A DNA stretch of 64,000 nt from Halomonas alkalisoli (GCF_021412585.1 NZ_JAKCMI010000022.1:50533-114532); one strand, 5' to 3'. Counted from the stretch's first letter, positions 1 to 9,115 are shown. The notes: generated by a model from the sequence alone, not told the origin. Numbers and translations: made by a program.

Positions 1-368
1 GTGGTGGAGGCGCAGAGTACCGGCCCGGTGTGACGCAGGCTCAGCGTCGGCTGGACCTGATAGCCGTTCTGCCACAGTACCAGCGGGGTCGCCGGTGGCA
101 GCTGGGCGGCCACGCTGGCATAGGCGGCTTCTGTGGCGTAGGCCTTGGTCGTCAGGTGCAGGAAGGCGGGCGCCAGCGGCGGTAGCCGGCGGCTGTCGGC
201 CATGGCCAGGCGGTGTATTCGGTGTCCGCCCTCCGGGGTGATCAGGGTCTGCTCCAGGGGGAGTGGCCTGCGTCCGGCCAGCACCACCGGTTGGCTGCCG
301 GCGAGGTGGAGTGCGAGCAGCCGGCCCAGCGCCCCAGGTCCCACGATCAGGTGTGAAGCGGTCGACAT
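1..368 (-). CDS. panE: 2-dehydropantoate 2-reductase (ketopantoate reductase), 3' part outside window
   Basis: Reading the minus strand from the ATG at 368 gives an N-terminal nucleotide-binding motif GPGALGRLLA at residues 10-19 of the visible protein. A conserved Lys in TTKAY and a QNG motif follow, in the order and spacing of the ApbA/PanE family. PanE reduces ketopantoate to pantoate with NADPH in pantothenate/CoA synthesis, in the cytoplasm. Only the first 122 codons (most of the Rossmann domain) are present and the gene runs off the left edge, so the C-terminal helical domain cannot be checked. Another ApbA-family reductase with a different substrate is possible. Confidence 0.85.
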   Translation of the reverse strand, partial: MSTASHLIVGPGALGRLLALHLAGSQPVVLAGRRPLPLEQTLITPEGGHRIHRLAMADSRRLPPLAPAFLHLTTKAYATEAAYASVAAQLPPATPLVLWQNGYQVQPTLSLRHTGPVLCAST

Positions 369-565
369 GATAGGCCTGTTCCGGTTCTGATGTTTTCAGT
401 AGGTTGCGTGCCGCTGCGTTCAGGGTTGGATTCTTAACAGATAATGTTGCTACTACTATGGTTTAATATGACGAGTGGGTTGGGAATGTACAAGCGTCGT
501 ACACCCCGGGCCCTTCTGACGGGTGGATGCCTCCCGATACCTCAGCAGAAACAGGAGCGATCCCT

Positions 566-769
566 ATGTCGACCAACCAGATCATCGGCCTTGTACTACT
601 CGTGGTCGGTGCGATCTTGCTGTATTTCGGATACCAGTCTTCCCAGGGCCTCGAGGATCAGGTGTACGAGACATTCACTGGCCGATTCACCGATTCCACA
701 ATTTGGCTGTTTATTGCCGGTGCCGTTGCCGCCGTCGCCGGTATCGGTTTGCTATTGCGGAAAGGCTGA
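566..769 (+). CDS. small membrane protein, DUF3185 type
   Basis: A 67-residue protein with two hydrophobic segments (about residues 5-22 and 46-63) separated by a short soluble loop containing FTGRFTDSTIW. This arrangement is typical of DUF3185 inner-membrane proteins of unknown function. The ATG at 566 is chosen because an AGGAG lies 8 bases upstream; an in-frame ATG at 527 has no such site. The gene converges on topB with only 7 bases between stops. Confidence 0.8.
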   Translation: MSTNQIIGLVLLVVGAILLYFGYQSSQGLEDQVYETFTGRFTDSTIWLFIAGAVAAVAGIGLLLRKG

Positions 770-776
770 CCCTCGA

Positions 777-2705
777 TCAGCGGGTGCGTCGCTTGCGAGT
801 GGGTGCGGCTCGGCTCCTGCTGCGGCGGGGCTTGCCGCTGCTTCTTCCCCGGGACGCCGACACGGTCGGCCCCGCTTCTCCCCGGGCTTCCGCCATGGCG
901 CTGCGCAGCCGGGCGGCATCGGCGCTGGCCAGCAGCGCTTGCAGGTCGGCGATCAGCGAGGCCATGAAGGGGGCGGGGTCGGCGTCCTGCTCGGCGATGG
1001 CGCCCAGCCGCTGTTCCCACAGCGCGGTGCGCTCGGGGCGGGAGGCTGCCTCGGGTAGCGAGGCGATCAGGCCGCTGCCCAGCCGCGTGGCGCGCAGCGC
1101 CTTGTTGCAACGGACCAGATAGCCCCGTTCCAGCAGCGTCTCGATGATGCCGGCACGTGTCGCCTCGGTGCCGAGGCCGTCGTGTTCGCGCAGCGTGCGG
1201 CGAACGGCCGGGTCGTCGACGTAGCGGGCGATATTCATCATCGCCTTGATCAGGCTGGCATCGGTGAAGGGCTCCGGGGGGCGGGTCTCGCGATCCTCGA
1301 CGGCACAGTCCGTTACCCGACAGGCTTCTCCTTCGCTGAGCGGCGGCAGTGGCGGCGCTTCATCGCGGGTGGTGAACAGCGGCTTCCAGCCGGGCTGCAG
1401 CAGTACCTGCCCGCTGGCCCGGAAGCGCTCGTCGAGAATCACGAACTCGGCCTTTACCTCGCGGGTCTCCAGGGCGGGGTAGAACTGTGCGAGGACATTG
1501 CGGGCTATCAATCGGAAGACATCGGCCTCGGCCTTCTCCAGGCGCCCCAGGTCCGCCGGCTTGCCGGTGGGTGCCAGGGCGTGGTGGGCGCCCACCTTCT
1601 TGTCGTTCCAGGCCTTGGAGCGCAGCGTGAAGTCCGCTCCGGCAAGCCACTGCTGCAGCGTGGCGTCACTGTGACAGGCGCTCTCCAGGGTGCGGCGTGC
1701 CTGGGCAAGATGATCCTCGGGCAGATAGCGACAGTCGGAGCGCGGGTAGGTGATCAGCTTGTGGCGCTCATAGAGTCGCTGGCAGATATCCAGCACCCCC
1801 TTGGCCGAGAGCCCGAAGCGGCGGGCGGCGTCCACCTGCAGCGCCGAGAGCGAATAGGGCAGCGGGGCGGCCTGGCGCTTCTGGCGAGCGTCGAGGGAGG
1901 CCAGGCGGCCCTCGGCGTCGGGCAGGCGAGCGTCCAGGGCCTCGGCGGGGGGGCGTTCGAGCAGCCGCCCCTGCTCGTCCAGGCGGTGCGTCTCGGCAGG
2001 CTGCCACCAGGCGCGTAGCTGTCCACCGGAGACGGCGAGGTCGACCCACAGCACATGGAAGGGGTAGGGGACGAAGTCGCGGATTTCCGCGTCGCGGCGG
2101 ACCACAAGCCCCAGCACCGGCGTCTGAACGCGGCCGACGGAGAGCACCCCTTCGTGGCCGGCCTGTCGTCCGGTCAAGGTCCAGGCCCGCGTGAGGTTGA
2201 TACCATAGAGCCAGTCGGCCCGGGCCCGGGACTCGGCGGCTCGATACAGCGCGTGATAGCGGCTGTTGTCCTCCAGGCGGGCCAGGGAGCGCGCCACGGC
2301 CGGGCGGTTGAGGTCGCTGACCAGCAGCCGCGATACCGGGCCCTTCCAGCCCAGGTGCTCGATGACCTCCTGTACCAGCAGCTGCCCCTCCCGGTCGGGA
2401 TCTCCCGCATGCACCACCTCGCGCGCGCCCTTCAGCAGTCGACGGATCACCGCCAGCTGTCCCCGGGCCTTGGGGCGGGGGGCGAGCTTCCAGCGCTCGG
2501 GAAGGATTGGCAGGTGGTCCAGCCGCCACTGCTTGTAGGCGGGGTCGTAGGCGTCGGGCGGTGCCTGCTCCAGCAGGTGCCCAAGACACCAGGTGACCAC
2601 GGTGTCGCCGGCGTGGAGGGCGCCCTCTTCACGCCGTGCGCTGCCCGGCAGGGCGTCGGCGATGGCCCGGGCGAGGCTGGGTTTTTCGGCAATGATCAAT
2701 CGCAT
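777..2705 (-). CDS. topB: DNA topoisomerase III
   Basis: A 642-residue type IA topoisomerase, close to the 653 residues of E. coli TopB. The protein opens with the Toprim start MRLIIAEKPSLARAIA. It has the Toprim acidic motif DPDREGQ (about 102-108), SVGRVQTPVLGL (189-200) and the active-site tyrosine in ITYPRSDCRYLP (Tyr320). The C-terminal 30 residues are Arg/Ser-rich and basic, with no zinc fingers, as in the TopB subfamily that decatenates DNA and resolves recombination intermediates. The ATG at 2705 is set by homology; the frame stays open far upstream, but that extension is antisense to the next gene. No strong ribosome-binding site is visible. Confidence 0.95.
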   Translation of the reverse strand: MRLIIAEKPSLARAIADALPGSARREEGALHAGDTVVTWCLGHLLEQAPPDAYDPAYKQWRLDHLPILPERWKLAPRPKARGQLAVIRRLLKGAREVVHAGDPDREGQLLVQEVIEHLGWKGPVSRLLVSDLNRPAVARSLARLEDNSRYHALYRAAESRARADWLYGINLTRAWTLTGRQAGHEGVLSVGRVQTPVLGLVVRRDAEIRDFVPYPFHVLWVDLAVSGGQLRAWWQPAETHRLDEQGRLLERPPAEALDARLPDAEGRLASLDARQKRQAAPLPYSLSALQVDAARRFGLSAKGVLDICQRLYERHKLITYPRSDCRYLPEDHLAQARRTLESACHSDATLQQWLAGADFTLRSKAWNDKKVGAHHALAPTGKPADLGRLEKAEADVFRLIARNVLAQFYPALETREVKAEFVILDERFRASGQVLLQPGWKPLFTTRDEAPPLPPLSEGEACRVTDCAVEDRETRPPEPFTDASLIKAMMNIARYVDDPAVRRTLREHDGLGTEATRAGIIETLLERGYLVRCNKALRATRLGSGLIASLPEAASRPERTALWEQRLGAIAEQDADPAPFMASLIADLQALLASADAARLRSAMAEARGEAGPTVSASRGRSSGKPRRSRSRAAPTRKRRTR

Positions 2706-2843
2706 GTCGGCGCCACAGGAATTCAAGGTATGGACATTCTTACAGTAATGGATGGCGTCCGCCAGATCTCGTCCTGATTTCTCGCTGTACAATTCCTGTA
2801 TCATTGAGCTGCGGTTTCGAGGCAACCAGAAGGGAGTGGCGAT

Positions 2844-4088
2844 ATGCGCGAACGCGGAAGAACACGACGTCTGCTGGGCCTTGGCGCCCGCACGGGTGGC
2901 GCCGTGATTCGCACGCGTCTCGGTGGCCAGGCGGACTGGCGCGCGCTGGGCGAAGCGCTGTTCGAGGGGCTCTCCGAGCTGAAGGGGCCGGCGATGAAGC
3001 TGGCGCAGATCATGGCACAGTGGGACGACCTGCTGCCGCCGGATCTCGTCGACGAACTGGCGCGCCTCCAGCGCCAGGCCGAGCCCATGCCCTGGGAGGG
3101 CATCCGGCGCACCCTGGTCGAGCAGTACGGCGACCTGGACACGCTCTTTCGCGAGATCGAGCCGCGTCCCTTCGCCAGCGCGTCCATGGGGCAGGTACAC
3201 CGGGCGGTCACCCATGGCGGTGAGACGCTGGTGCTCAAGGTGCAGTATCCGGGGCTGCCCGAGATCCTCGAGGGCGATCTGGCGCAGGTGCGGCGCATGA
3301 TGCGGCTAGGGCGTTGGCTCAAGGTGCCCCAGGCACGGCTCGATGCGCTGTTCGAAGAGCTGGCCGCCAGCCTGCGCAGCGAGCTGGACTACCAGGCCGA
3401 GGCCCGTGCCCTGGCTCGCTACCGGGAACGCTATGCGCATCTCGACGGCCTGGTGATTCCCGAGCCGCTCCCCGAGCTTTCCGGTCCCCGGGTGTTGGCC
3501 ATGCGCCATGTGGCAGGCACGCCCCTGCGTGAACTGGAGGCGGGAGACGACGCCACGCGCCAGCGGATCGCCACGACGCTGGCCGACTGGCTCACCGAAG
3601 AGCTGTTCACCCACCGCGAGCTGCATGCCGACCCCCATGCCGGCAACTTCGCCGCCGACGAGCAGGGGCGGCTGGTGATCTATGACCTGGGGGCGGTGAT
3701 ACCGGTCTCCGATGCTCATCTGAAGGCGATGATGGCGCTGCTCGATGCCTCCCTGGCCAACGACCCCATGGCCATGGACGATGCCCTGCGACAGCTTGGT
3801 GGACGTCAGGGGCAGGGAGCGCCCCTGGCGCTGTATCGCGAGGCTGCCGAGGCGGTGGCGCCGCTGTTTCAGCCGGGTGAGCAGGACTTTGCCGATGTGC
3901 GGATGCATCGACGGCTCCGGGAGCTCAGCCCCAAGGTGTGGGCCGCCATGGATCGCCTGCAGCCGCCGGCAGACATCCTGCTCCTGTCGCGCACCCTCAA
4001 CGGCCACTACTGGAATCTCGTGCGTCTCGGCGCAAGGCTGGACATGGATGCTCGCACCCGGCCATTACTGGAGTGGGCGCGGGGCTGA
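2844..4088 (+). CDS. ABC1/ADCK (AarF/UbiB-like) atypical kinase
   Basis: A 414-residue protein with the ABC1-family kinase pattern. A KxGQ-position motif reads KLAQ (52-55), followed by the Ala-rich nucleotide loop ASASMGQVHRA (111-121), the VAIK-type lysine K132, Glu186 in LDYQAEA, the catalytic HADPHAGNF (261-269) and the metal motif YDLGA (280-284). The family acts on ubiquinone synthesis or lipid homeostasis. The absence of C-terminal transmembrane helices and the KLAQ variant argue against UbiB itself. AAGGGAG sits 7 bases before the ATG. The TGA stop lies inside the CTGA target duplication of the element that follows. Confidence 0.85.
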   Translation: MRERGRTRRLLGLGARTGGAVIRTRLGGQADWRALGEALFEGLSELKGPAMKLAQIMAQWDDLLPPDLVDELARLQRQAEPMPWEGIRRTLVEQYGDLDTLFREIEPRPFASASMGQVHRAVTHGGETLVLKVQYPGLPEILEGDLAQVRRMMRLGRWLKVPQARLDALFEELAASLRSELDYQAEARALARYRERYAHLDGLVIPEPLPELSGPRVLAMRHVAGTPLRELEAGDDATRQRIATTLADWLTEELFTHRELHADPHAGNFAADEQGRLVIYDLGAVIPVSDAHLKAMMALLDASLANDPMAMDDALRQLGGRQGQGAPLALYREAAEAVAPLFQPGEQDFADVRMHRRLRELSPKVWAAMDRLQPPADILLLSRTLNGHYWNLVRLGARLDMDARTRPLLEWARG

Positions 4089-4363
4089 GGAAACACTGCA
4101 CAAATGACTGTGCGAGCGAATCGCTGCGTTGCGCGGTGCTGGTGCGCCAGCCCGGTCGGAATCCTCACATATACCCCATATGCTCCGGTTGACTCGCAGC
4201 CTTCGGCTTCTCGCCCCTTCGGGGCCAGCCTACGGCTGTTTGTCGCTTCGCTCGGTTCTGTGCTCCGTGCGCCTTGCGACCCACAGGGATGTGGGAAGTG
4301 CGTTGGTTCGTCGGGAACGAACCTAGCCGCTTCATCTCGCTCGTCGATTTGTGCAGCATTTCC
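4089..4363. mobile_element. 275-bp MITE-like element with terminal inverted repeats and CTGA target duplication
   Basis: The left end GGAAACACTGCACAAAT (4089-4105) and the right end (reverse complement GGAAATGCTGCACAAAT, 4347-4363) match at 15 of 17 positions. The same four bases CTGA flank it at 4085-4088 and 4364-4367. No transposase is encoded; the interior is a series of short hairpins such as CCCCTTCGGGG. TIR style and a 4-bp YTNR duplication resemble IS5-family transposition (inference), so this is probably a non-autonomous derivative. The left CTGA contains the stop codon of the upstream kinase gene, so insertion left that reading frame intact. Confidence 0.75.
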
Positions 4364-4469
4364 CTGAGGGGGCGACCCAAGGCCAGGTGCTTGAACATGC
4401 ATTTGCAAGCCACATGAAACGGCGCTTCCCTGTTAGAATATGCGGCTTTCGGGATTGGCGGAGACTGCG

Positions 4470-6284
4470 ATGCTGGCAGTATGGGTGGAACAGCTTCTGG
4501 GCTTTGCCTCAGGGGCACTGACGGCGATCCGTGAGGACGAGCAGTATCCGGCGTTCATGGCCTGGGCCCGGGAAGAGGGCGCGGTACTCATGGGCGGCGA
4601 CCTGGCCATGGCCCAGGCATTGGCTCCCGAGCTGTGGTGCCAGACCCCGCTCGAACGTGCCGACTTTGCCTGCGAGCCCCTGGCGCGCCCGGGGCGCAAT
4701 GAGCCCTGCTGGTGCGATTCAGGGCGCAAGACCAAGCACTGCTGCGGTGCGGTGGCGATGCCTGCCGACGTCCCCGATCATCTGATGTGGATGCTGTCGC
4801 TGCGTGACTGGAAGGGGCCGACTCTCAAGGCCGCCCTGGCGAGCGGGCGTGCCCCGGCCCAGGCCCTGCTCGAGGCGGGCCTGATCGCGGCCGAGACCGG
4901 CCAGCGTGGGCGTGCCCAGCAGATCCTGGAGTCGCTGTTTCACCGCGGCGACTGGTCGCGGCTGCCGGTACAGGCCGAGCCGGCCTTCGAGCTGCTGGTC
5001 GACCTCTACCAGGAGCGTGGTTTCAACCGCAAGCGAGCGGACCTGCTCGACGAAGTGCTGGACCGAGGCCCGCTGTTCCTTCGCGGCGTGGCACTGGAGC
5101 GCCTCTGCCTGATGCACCTGGACAGCGACGACCTGGACAGCGCCCGGGAGGCATTCGTGCGCGCCCAGCAGGCGCTGCCCGATTCGCCCACCCTGGCCTA
5201 TATCGAAGCCATGTTGCTGCTCCACGAAGGCCATGAGAAGGAGGCCACGGAGCGAGCACGCTTCTGGTTCCGCCGCCTGGAGCGCCAGGGCGAACTCGAG
5301 CCCGACCAGCTGCAGTTCCTGGCCGACCTGGCCGAGAATCCCGGCGCCACCCTGGCCGATCAGCTGCTCAACGCCGAGGAGGACCTGGCGGAACCCCTGG
5401 CAGCGCTGCAGGCTCTGCTGGCCGAGCTGCCGCCGGCGCCGGGCCTGGATATCCGCCATCGCAAGGGTGAGCTGGAATATCACAGCAGTGCTCGCGAAGA
5501 CACGCTCTTTGCCGCCTGGCAGGTGCATTTCGAGGTGGCCGTCGATGAGGAGAGCGCCCTGGGCTTCGAGGGTGACCCCTGGGGCGAAGCCGGTACCTGG
5601 TTGCGCCAGCTCTGCGCCCACCCCGAATGGCTCGATTCGCCCCGTGTCGTCCAGTCGCTGGCGCTGGCGCTGACCAGCCGCTTCGGCAGCCTGCCGTGGA
5701 TGTCACCGAGCCTGTTCGAACCGCTTGCCGACCGCCTGGAGCGCTGGCTCGAACGCATCCGCGGCGAGGGTGACGGCCCCTTCCTGTGGGACAGTGCCGA
5801 CAACGCGGTGCTGCTGCGTACCGGCCTGGCGCTGGTGGTGGGCATGGAGCGTGGCGCCCGGGAGCGTTCGCGTCGACTGGCCGAGCGGTTGCTGACCCTG
5901 GACGACCAGGACAGCCTGGGGCTGCAGGAGCTGGTCCTCGACCAGCTCCTGCGCGAAGGGCGCGACCAGGAAGCGCTGGAGATGACCGAGGCTCGGCATG
6001 AGGAGTCCCCGGTGCTGGGCATGCTGATGGGGCGGGCGCTGGCTCTCTATCGCCTCTCGCAGCAGGAGGAGGCAGAGGCGGTGCTGCAGGAAATAACCCG
6101 TCACAACGCCCATGCCCTGGCCATGCTCTGTGCCGAGAACCCCCGCCCCGTACCCACGGGGCCGGACAGCGTGGCCGAGCCGGGTACCCGCGCCGAAGCC
6201 TGGCAGTACCGCACCCTGATGCGCGACCAGTGGCGCGCCACCCCCGGCGCCCTGGCCTGGCTCCAGGCCAACCTGTCCCGTTGA
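4470..6284 (+). CDS. SEC-C motif protein with helical repeat body
   Basis: A 604-residue cytoplasmic protein. Near the N-terminus (about 75-93) is a SEC-C zinc motif, GRNEPCWCDSGRKTKHCC, with the CxC...HC ligand pattern found at the C-terminus of SecA. The rest is Leu/Ala/Glu-rich and helical, resembling TPR-like repeats (for example EAFVRAQQALPDSPTLAYIEA). The start at 4470 is preferred over 4440 because GGAG lies 6 bases before it. No enzymatic motif is visible. SEC-C domains bind ribosomes or other partners through zinc; the function of this full-length architecture is not known to me. Confidence 0.8.
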   Translation: MLAVWVEQLLGFASGALTAIREDEQYPAFMAWAREEGAVLMGGDLAMAQALAPELWCQTPLERADFACEPLARPGRNEPCWCDSGRKTKHCCGAVAMPADVPDHLMWMLSLRDWKGPTLKAALASGRAPAQALLEAGLIAAETGQRGRAQQILESLFHRGDWSRLPVQAEPAFELLVDLYQERGFNRKRADLLDEVLDRGPLFLRGVALERLCLMHLDSDDLDSAREAFVRAQQALPDSPTLAYIEAMLLLHEGHEKEATERARFWFRRLERQGELEPDQLQFLADLAENPGATLADQLLNAEEDLAEPLAALQALLAELPPAPGLDIRHRKGELEYHSSAREDTLFAAWQVHFEVAVDEESALGFEGDPWGEAGTWLRQLCAHPEWLDSPRVVQSLALALTSRFGSLPWMSPSLFEPLADRLERWLERIRGEGDGPFLWDSADNAVLLRTGLALVVGMERGARERSRRLAERLLTLDDQDSLGLQELVLDQLLREGRDQEALEMTEARHEESPVLGMLMGRALALYRLSQQEEAEAVLQEITRHNAHALAMLCAENPRPVPTGPDSVAEPGTRAEAWQYRTLMRDQWRATPGALAWLQANLSR

Positions 6285-6285
6285 C

Positions 6286-6315
6286 TTGCGTGGCCTGCCT
6301 GGGCAGGCCACGCAA
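6286..6315. terminator. bidirectional terminator hairpin
   Basis: A perfect 12-bp stem TTGCGTGGCCTG/CAGGCCACGCAA with a 6-base loop lies between the convergent SEC-C and ampG genes, 1 base after one stop and 4 bases before the other. There is no long T run on either side, so it may act by stability or as an mRNA 3'-end protector. Confidence 0.65.
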
Positions 6316-6319
6316 GGTG

Positions 6320-7687
6320 TCAGGCGGCCGGTGCCGTGGGGCGAGGTACCAGTTCCTGGTCGCGGCTGATCCAGATCGCCAGTGCGATGGCCGGCAGCCC
6401 CAGGGCCGTGGCGATGACGAAGAACGTCGCGTAGCCCTCCGCTGCCACCACAAGGCCGCCGAAGCCGCTCAGGAACTTGCCTGGCAGTGTCATCAGTGAC
6501 GAGAAGAGCGCGTACTGGGTCGCCGTGTAGGCCCGCGATGTCAGGCTCGACAGGAAGGCGATGAATACCGCGCTGGCCAGGCCATTGGCCAGGTTGTCGC
6601 CGACGATGGCCATGACCAGCATCGGCAGGCTCTGGCCGGCCAGCGCCAGGGCCGCGAACAGCAGGTTGGTCAGAGTGGCCGCCGCCGCGCCCAGCACCAG
6701 TATCGGGCCGATGCCGTAGCGTGCCACCAGCAGCCCCCCCAGGATGCCACCGCTGATGCTCATGGCGATACCGAAGACATTGGTCACATTGGCAATGGTG
6801 GCCAGCGAAAAGCCCAGGTCGATGTAGAGCGGATTGGCCATGGAGGCCATGGCCAGGTCGCTGATGCGGAATACCGCGATGAACACCAGCAGCCAGAGCG
6901 CCTTGAGTCGATGGCGCGAGAGGAAGTCGGTGAAGGGGCAGACCACGGCACCGATCAACCAGGCACCCAGGCGGCGCAGGTGGCGCGGCTGGCCGCGGCT
7001 GGCGCGAATGAAAGCGCGCACCCGGGGCTCGTGAATCAGCTGCGTCGTCAGTGACAGCCGCTCCGGTTCGGGGCGTACCAGTACCGTGATCACGCCGACA
7101 CCCACCAGGGCGGCCATGGTCAGGTAGGCGGCCTCCCAGGAGATCCACGACGCCACGTAGAGGGCGCCGGCGCCGGCGGCCAGCAGGCCGCCGCGATAGC
7201 CGATGATATAGGTCGACGCCATGGCCGCCTGGATATCGTCCGGGGCGGACTCGATGCGAAAGGCATCGATGGCGATATCCTGGGTGGCCGAGCCGAAGGC
7301 GACCAGCAGGGCGAAGGCGGCCACCAGCATCAGGTTCTGGTTGGGGTCGAGGCTGGCAAGCCCGATGAGGCCGGCGGCTATCATGGCCTGAGCCAGCAGC
7401 ATCCAGCCACGCCGCTGGCCGAACCTGCGGGTCAGTACGGGCAGGGCCAGGCGGTCGACAATGGGCGCCCAGAAGAACTTGATGGAGTAGAGGATCCCGA
7501 TCCAGGAGAAGAAGCCGATGGCCGCCACCTCCACCCCGTCACTGCGCAGCCAGGCGGAAAGGGTCGAGAACACCAGCAGGAAGGGCAATCCGGCGGAAAA
7601 ACCCAGAAACAGCATGGTGATGACGGGCGCGCGCAGGTATATGGCCAGGGCGGAACGCCAGCTGCGGCGGGCGATGGGGGTGGACAT
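6320..7687 (-). CDS. ampG: AmpG-type muropeptide permease (MFS)
   Basis: A 455-residue protein with about 12 hydrophobic segments. It starts LRAPVITMLFLGFSAGLPFL and contains GSATQDIAIDAFR, a signature stretch of AmpG, plus the second-half GDNLANGLASAVFIAFLSSL. AmpG imports GlcNAc-anhydroMurNAc peptides across the inner membrane for peptidoglycan recycling, and so influences AmpC induction. The ATG at 7687 has AAAGGAG upstream; the same frame is open far beyond it, but that is antisense to rfaH. An AmiD-type amidase of the same recycling route is encoded at 19448-20365. Confidence 0.9.
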   Translation of the reverse strand: MSTPIARRSWRSALAIYLRAPVITMLFLGFSAGLPFLLVFSTLSAWLRSDGVEVAAIGFFSWIGILYSIKFFWAPIVDRLALPVLTRRFGQRRGWMLLAQAMIAAGLIGLASLDPNQNLMLVAAFALLVAFGSATQDIAIDAFRIESAPDDIQAAMASTYIIGYRGGLLAAGAGALYVASWISWEAAYLTMAALVGVGVITVLVRPEPERLSLTTQLIHEPRVRAFIRASRGQPRHLRRLGAWLIGAVVCPFTDFLSRHRLKALWLLVFIAVFRISDLAMASMANPLYIDLGFSLATIANVTNVFGIAMSISGGILGGLLVARYGIGPILVLGAAAATLTNLLFAALALAGQSLPMLVMAIVGDNLANGLASAVFIAFLSSLTSRAYTATQYALFSSLMTLPGKFLSGFGGLVVAAEGYATFFVIATALGLPAIALAIWISRDQELVPRPTAPAA

Positions 7688-7852
7688 TCGGTATGCTGCT
7701 CCTTTTGGCTCGGTGGCCTTGGAGGCCGCCCGATAGCGGTCAACAATGGTAGAATGGCCACCGCTCGACGGGCGAGCGGTATGCAATGGCTGTCCGATTG
7801 TTGCAGAGCCCCGGCAGCGATACCAGCAGGATGTCTCGATCAGGAGCCCTTC

Positions 7853-8392
7853 ATGAGCGATTTCGAATACCCCCCGGTCGACGTCGACGATAACCTGCCG
7901 CGCTGGTACGTCATTCAGTGCAAGGGAGGTGAGTCCTTTCGTGCAGCCGAGCATCTGGGAAACCAAGGCTACGACCTCTTTCACCCGGTGCTGGAGGTGC
8001 AGAAGAAGCGCGGGGGCAAGCTGGTCTGGTTGAATGAACCGCTGTTTCCCCACTACCTCTTCATTCGCCTGGACCGCGTGGCCAGCAACTGGCGTCCGAT
8101 TCGTTCCACCCGCGGCGTCCTGAAGATCGTCACCTTCGGTGACAAGCCGCTGCCGGTAGAGGATGCCCTGGTCGACATGCTCCGCGAGAAGGGCGTCGAG
8201 GACCAGAACGCCACCGCCAATGTCTACTTTCGTGCCGGCGAGATCGTCGAGATCACCGAGGGGCCCTTCAAGGACCTGCAGGCGGTCTTTGCCAGCCACA
8301 AGGGCGAGGAGCGCGCCATCGTCCTGCTCAACCTGTTGAACCGCCAGCAGCGGCTGATAATGCCCGTGGCCCAGTTGCGCCCCCAGGGCTGA
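7853..8392 (+). CDS. rfaH: RfaH-type transcription/translation elongation factor
   Basis: A 179-residue NusG paralogue. The NGN domain begins RWYVIQCKGGESFRAAEHL (17-35) and contains LFPHYLFIRLD. The C-terminal domain carries a KOW-like segment (GEIVEITEGPFKDLQAVF) and an RfaH-like ending. RfaH binds RNA polymerase paused at ops elements and suppresses Rho termination in long envelope or capsule operons. AGGAG lies 7 bases before the ATG. It differs from NusG by its LLNRQQR tail and short length. I see no ops element in this window. Confidence 0.88.
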   Translation: MSDFEYPPVDVDDNLPRWYVIQCKGGESFRAAEHLGNQGYDLFHPVLEVQKKRGGKLVWLNEPLFPHYLFIRLDRVASNWRPIRSTRGVLKIVTFGDKPLPVEDALVDMLREKGVEDQNATANVYFRAGEIVEITEGPFKDLQAVFASHKGEERAIVLLNLLNRQQRLIMPVAQLRPQG

Positions 8393-8464
8393 GATGCCAG
8401 GGCCGGCAGGTGCGCTCGCTTGCCTGGTGCTGGCGCCGAAATCCGATACCTGAAGGAGAAAGCC

Positions 8465-8971
8465 ATGACAATCGCCCCGCAACGGGTCGTGACGCTGCAC
8501 TACGTGCTGAGTGACGAGCAGGGCGCCGTACTCGATGACTCGCGGGCCCGCGGGGTGCCGCTCGAGTATCTGCATGGCCATGACAACATCATGGCCGGAC
8601 TGGAGCGTGCCCTGGAGGGTCAGCAGGAAGGCGCCAGTCTCACGGTGACCCTGATGCCAGCCGAAGCTTACGGGCTGCGCAACGAGGCACTGGTACAGGA
8701 AGTGGGCCGCGCCGCCTTTCCCATGGATGACCTGGCCCCCGGGATGCGCTTCCAGACCCCGGGCGATGACGGCCCGCAGATCGTCACCATCCTGGATGTC
8801 GGCAGCGACACGGTGCGGATCGATACCAACCATCCGTTGGCCGGGCACACCCTGCACTATCGGCTCGAGGTCCTCTCGGTACGTGAAGCGAATCGCGCCG
8901 AACTGGCCAAGGGCCACCCCCTGTCGCCGGATGTCGACCCCTCCCAGGTCGAGGACCGCAAGCTCCCCTGA
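8465..8971 (+). CDS. FKBP-type peptidyl-prolyl isomerase, SlyD-like
   Basis: A 168-residue protein with an FKBP half-fold (VVTLHYVLSDEQGAVLDDSR), an IF chaperone-type insertion (about 75-130) and the conserved NHPLAGHTLHYRLEVLSVREA near the end. This is the SlyD/FkpB architecture, which catalyses prolyl isomerisation and holds unfolded chains. The His/Cys-rich nickel-binding tail of E. coli SlyD is absent; the protein ends SQVEDRKLP. AAGGAG is 8 bases upstream of the start. It lies 72 bases after rfaH and may be co-transcribed. Confidence 0.85.
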   Translation: MTIAPQRVVTLHYVLSDEQGAVLDDSRARGVPLEYLHGHDNIMAGLERALEGQQEGASLTVTLMPAEAYGLRNEALVQEVGRAAFPMDDLAPGMRFQTPGDDGPQIVTILDVGSDTVRIDTNHPLAGHTLHYRLEVLSVREANRAELAKGHPLSPDVDPSQVEDRKLP

Positions 8972-8990
8972 CGCCGAAAGGCTCAAAAAA

Positions 8991-9004
8991 CTGACCTGCA
9001 TCAA
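8991..9004. promoter_or_regulatory. upstream FNR/ANR-like half-matching box
   Basis: CTGACCTGCATCAA has a perfect right half (ATCAA) of the FNR/ANR consensus TTGAT-N4-ATCAA and a partial left half. It is the mirror image of the box at 9041-9054. The two form an 18-bp inverted repeat (8987-9004 with 9041-9058, one mismatch) whose box centres are 50 bp apart. Confidence 0.45.
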
Positions 9005-9040
9005 ATCCGAAGCCGTGCCGAAGGTCAGGCAGGTACAAAA

Positions 9041-9082
9041 TTGATACAGGTCAGTTTTCCCCCCGCGGCGACGCGCTACAGT
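9041..9082 (+). promoter_or_regulatory. FNR/ANR-type class II promoter for the ccoM-like gene
   Basis: TTGATACAGGTCAG (9041-9054) matches an FNR/ANR box with a perfect left half, TTGAT. A -10-like TACAGT lies at 9077-9082. If transcription starts near 9089, the box is centred at about -41.5, exactly the class II position for FNR-family activation. There is no good -35, as expected for an activator-dependent promoter. The site choice is inference from spacing and consensus. Confidence 0.6.
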
Positions 9083-9115
9083 GCAGTCATCGCATCAGAG
9101 ACGGGGGAAAACACC

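Noticed and set aside
444..1122. Overlapping plus-strand frames of 199-204 codons opposite topB
   Set aside because: They are antisense shadows of topB and of the DUF3185 gene, with Arg/Ser/Ala-rich composition and no family match.
8987..9058. 18-bp inverted repeat considered as terminator of the FKBP gene
   Set aside because: The loop would be 36 bases and the 3' arm overlaps a well-spaced FNR-type box and promoter, so a regulatory role fits better.
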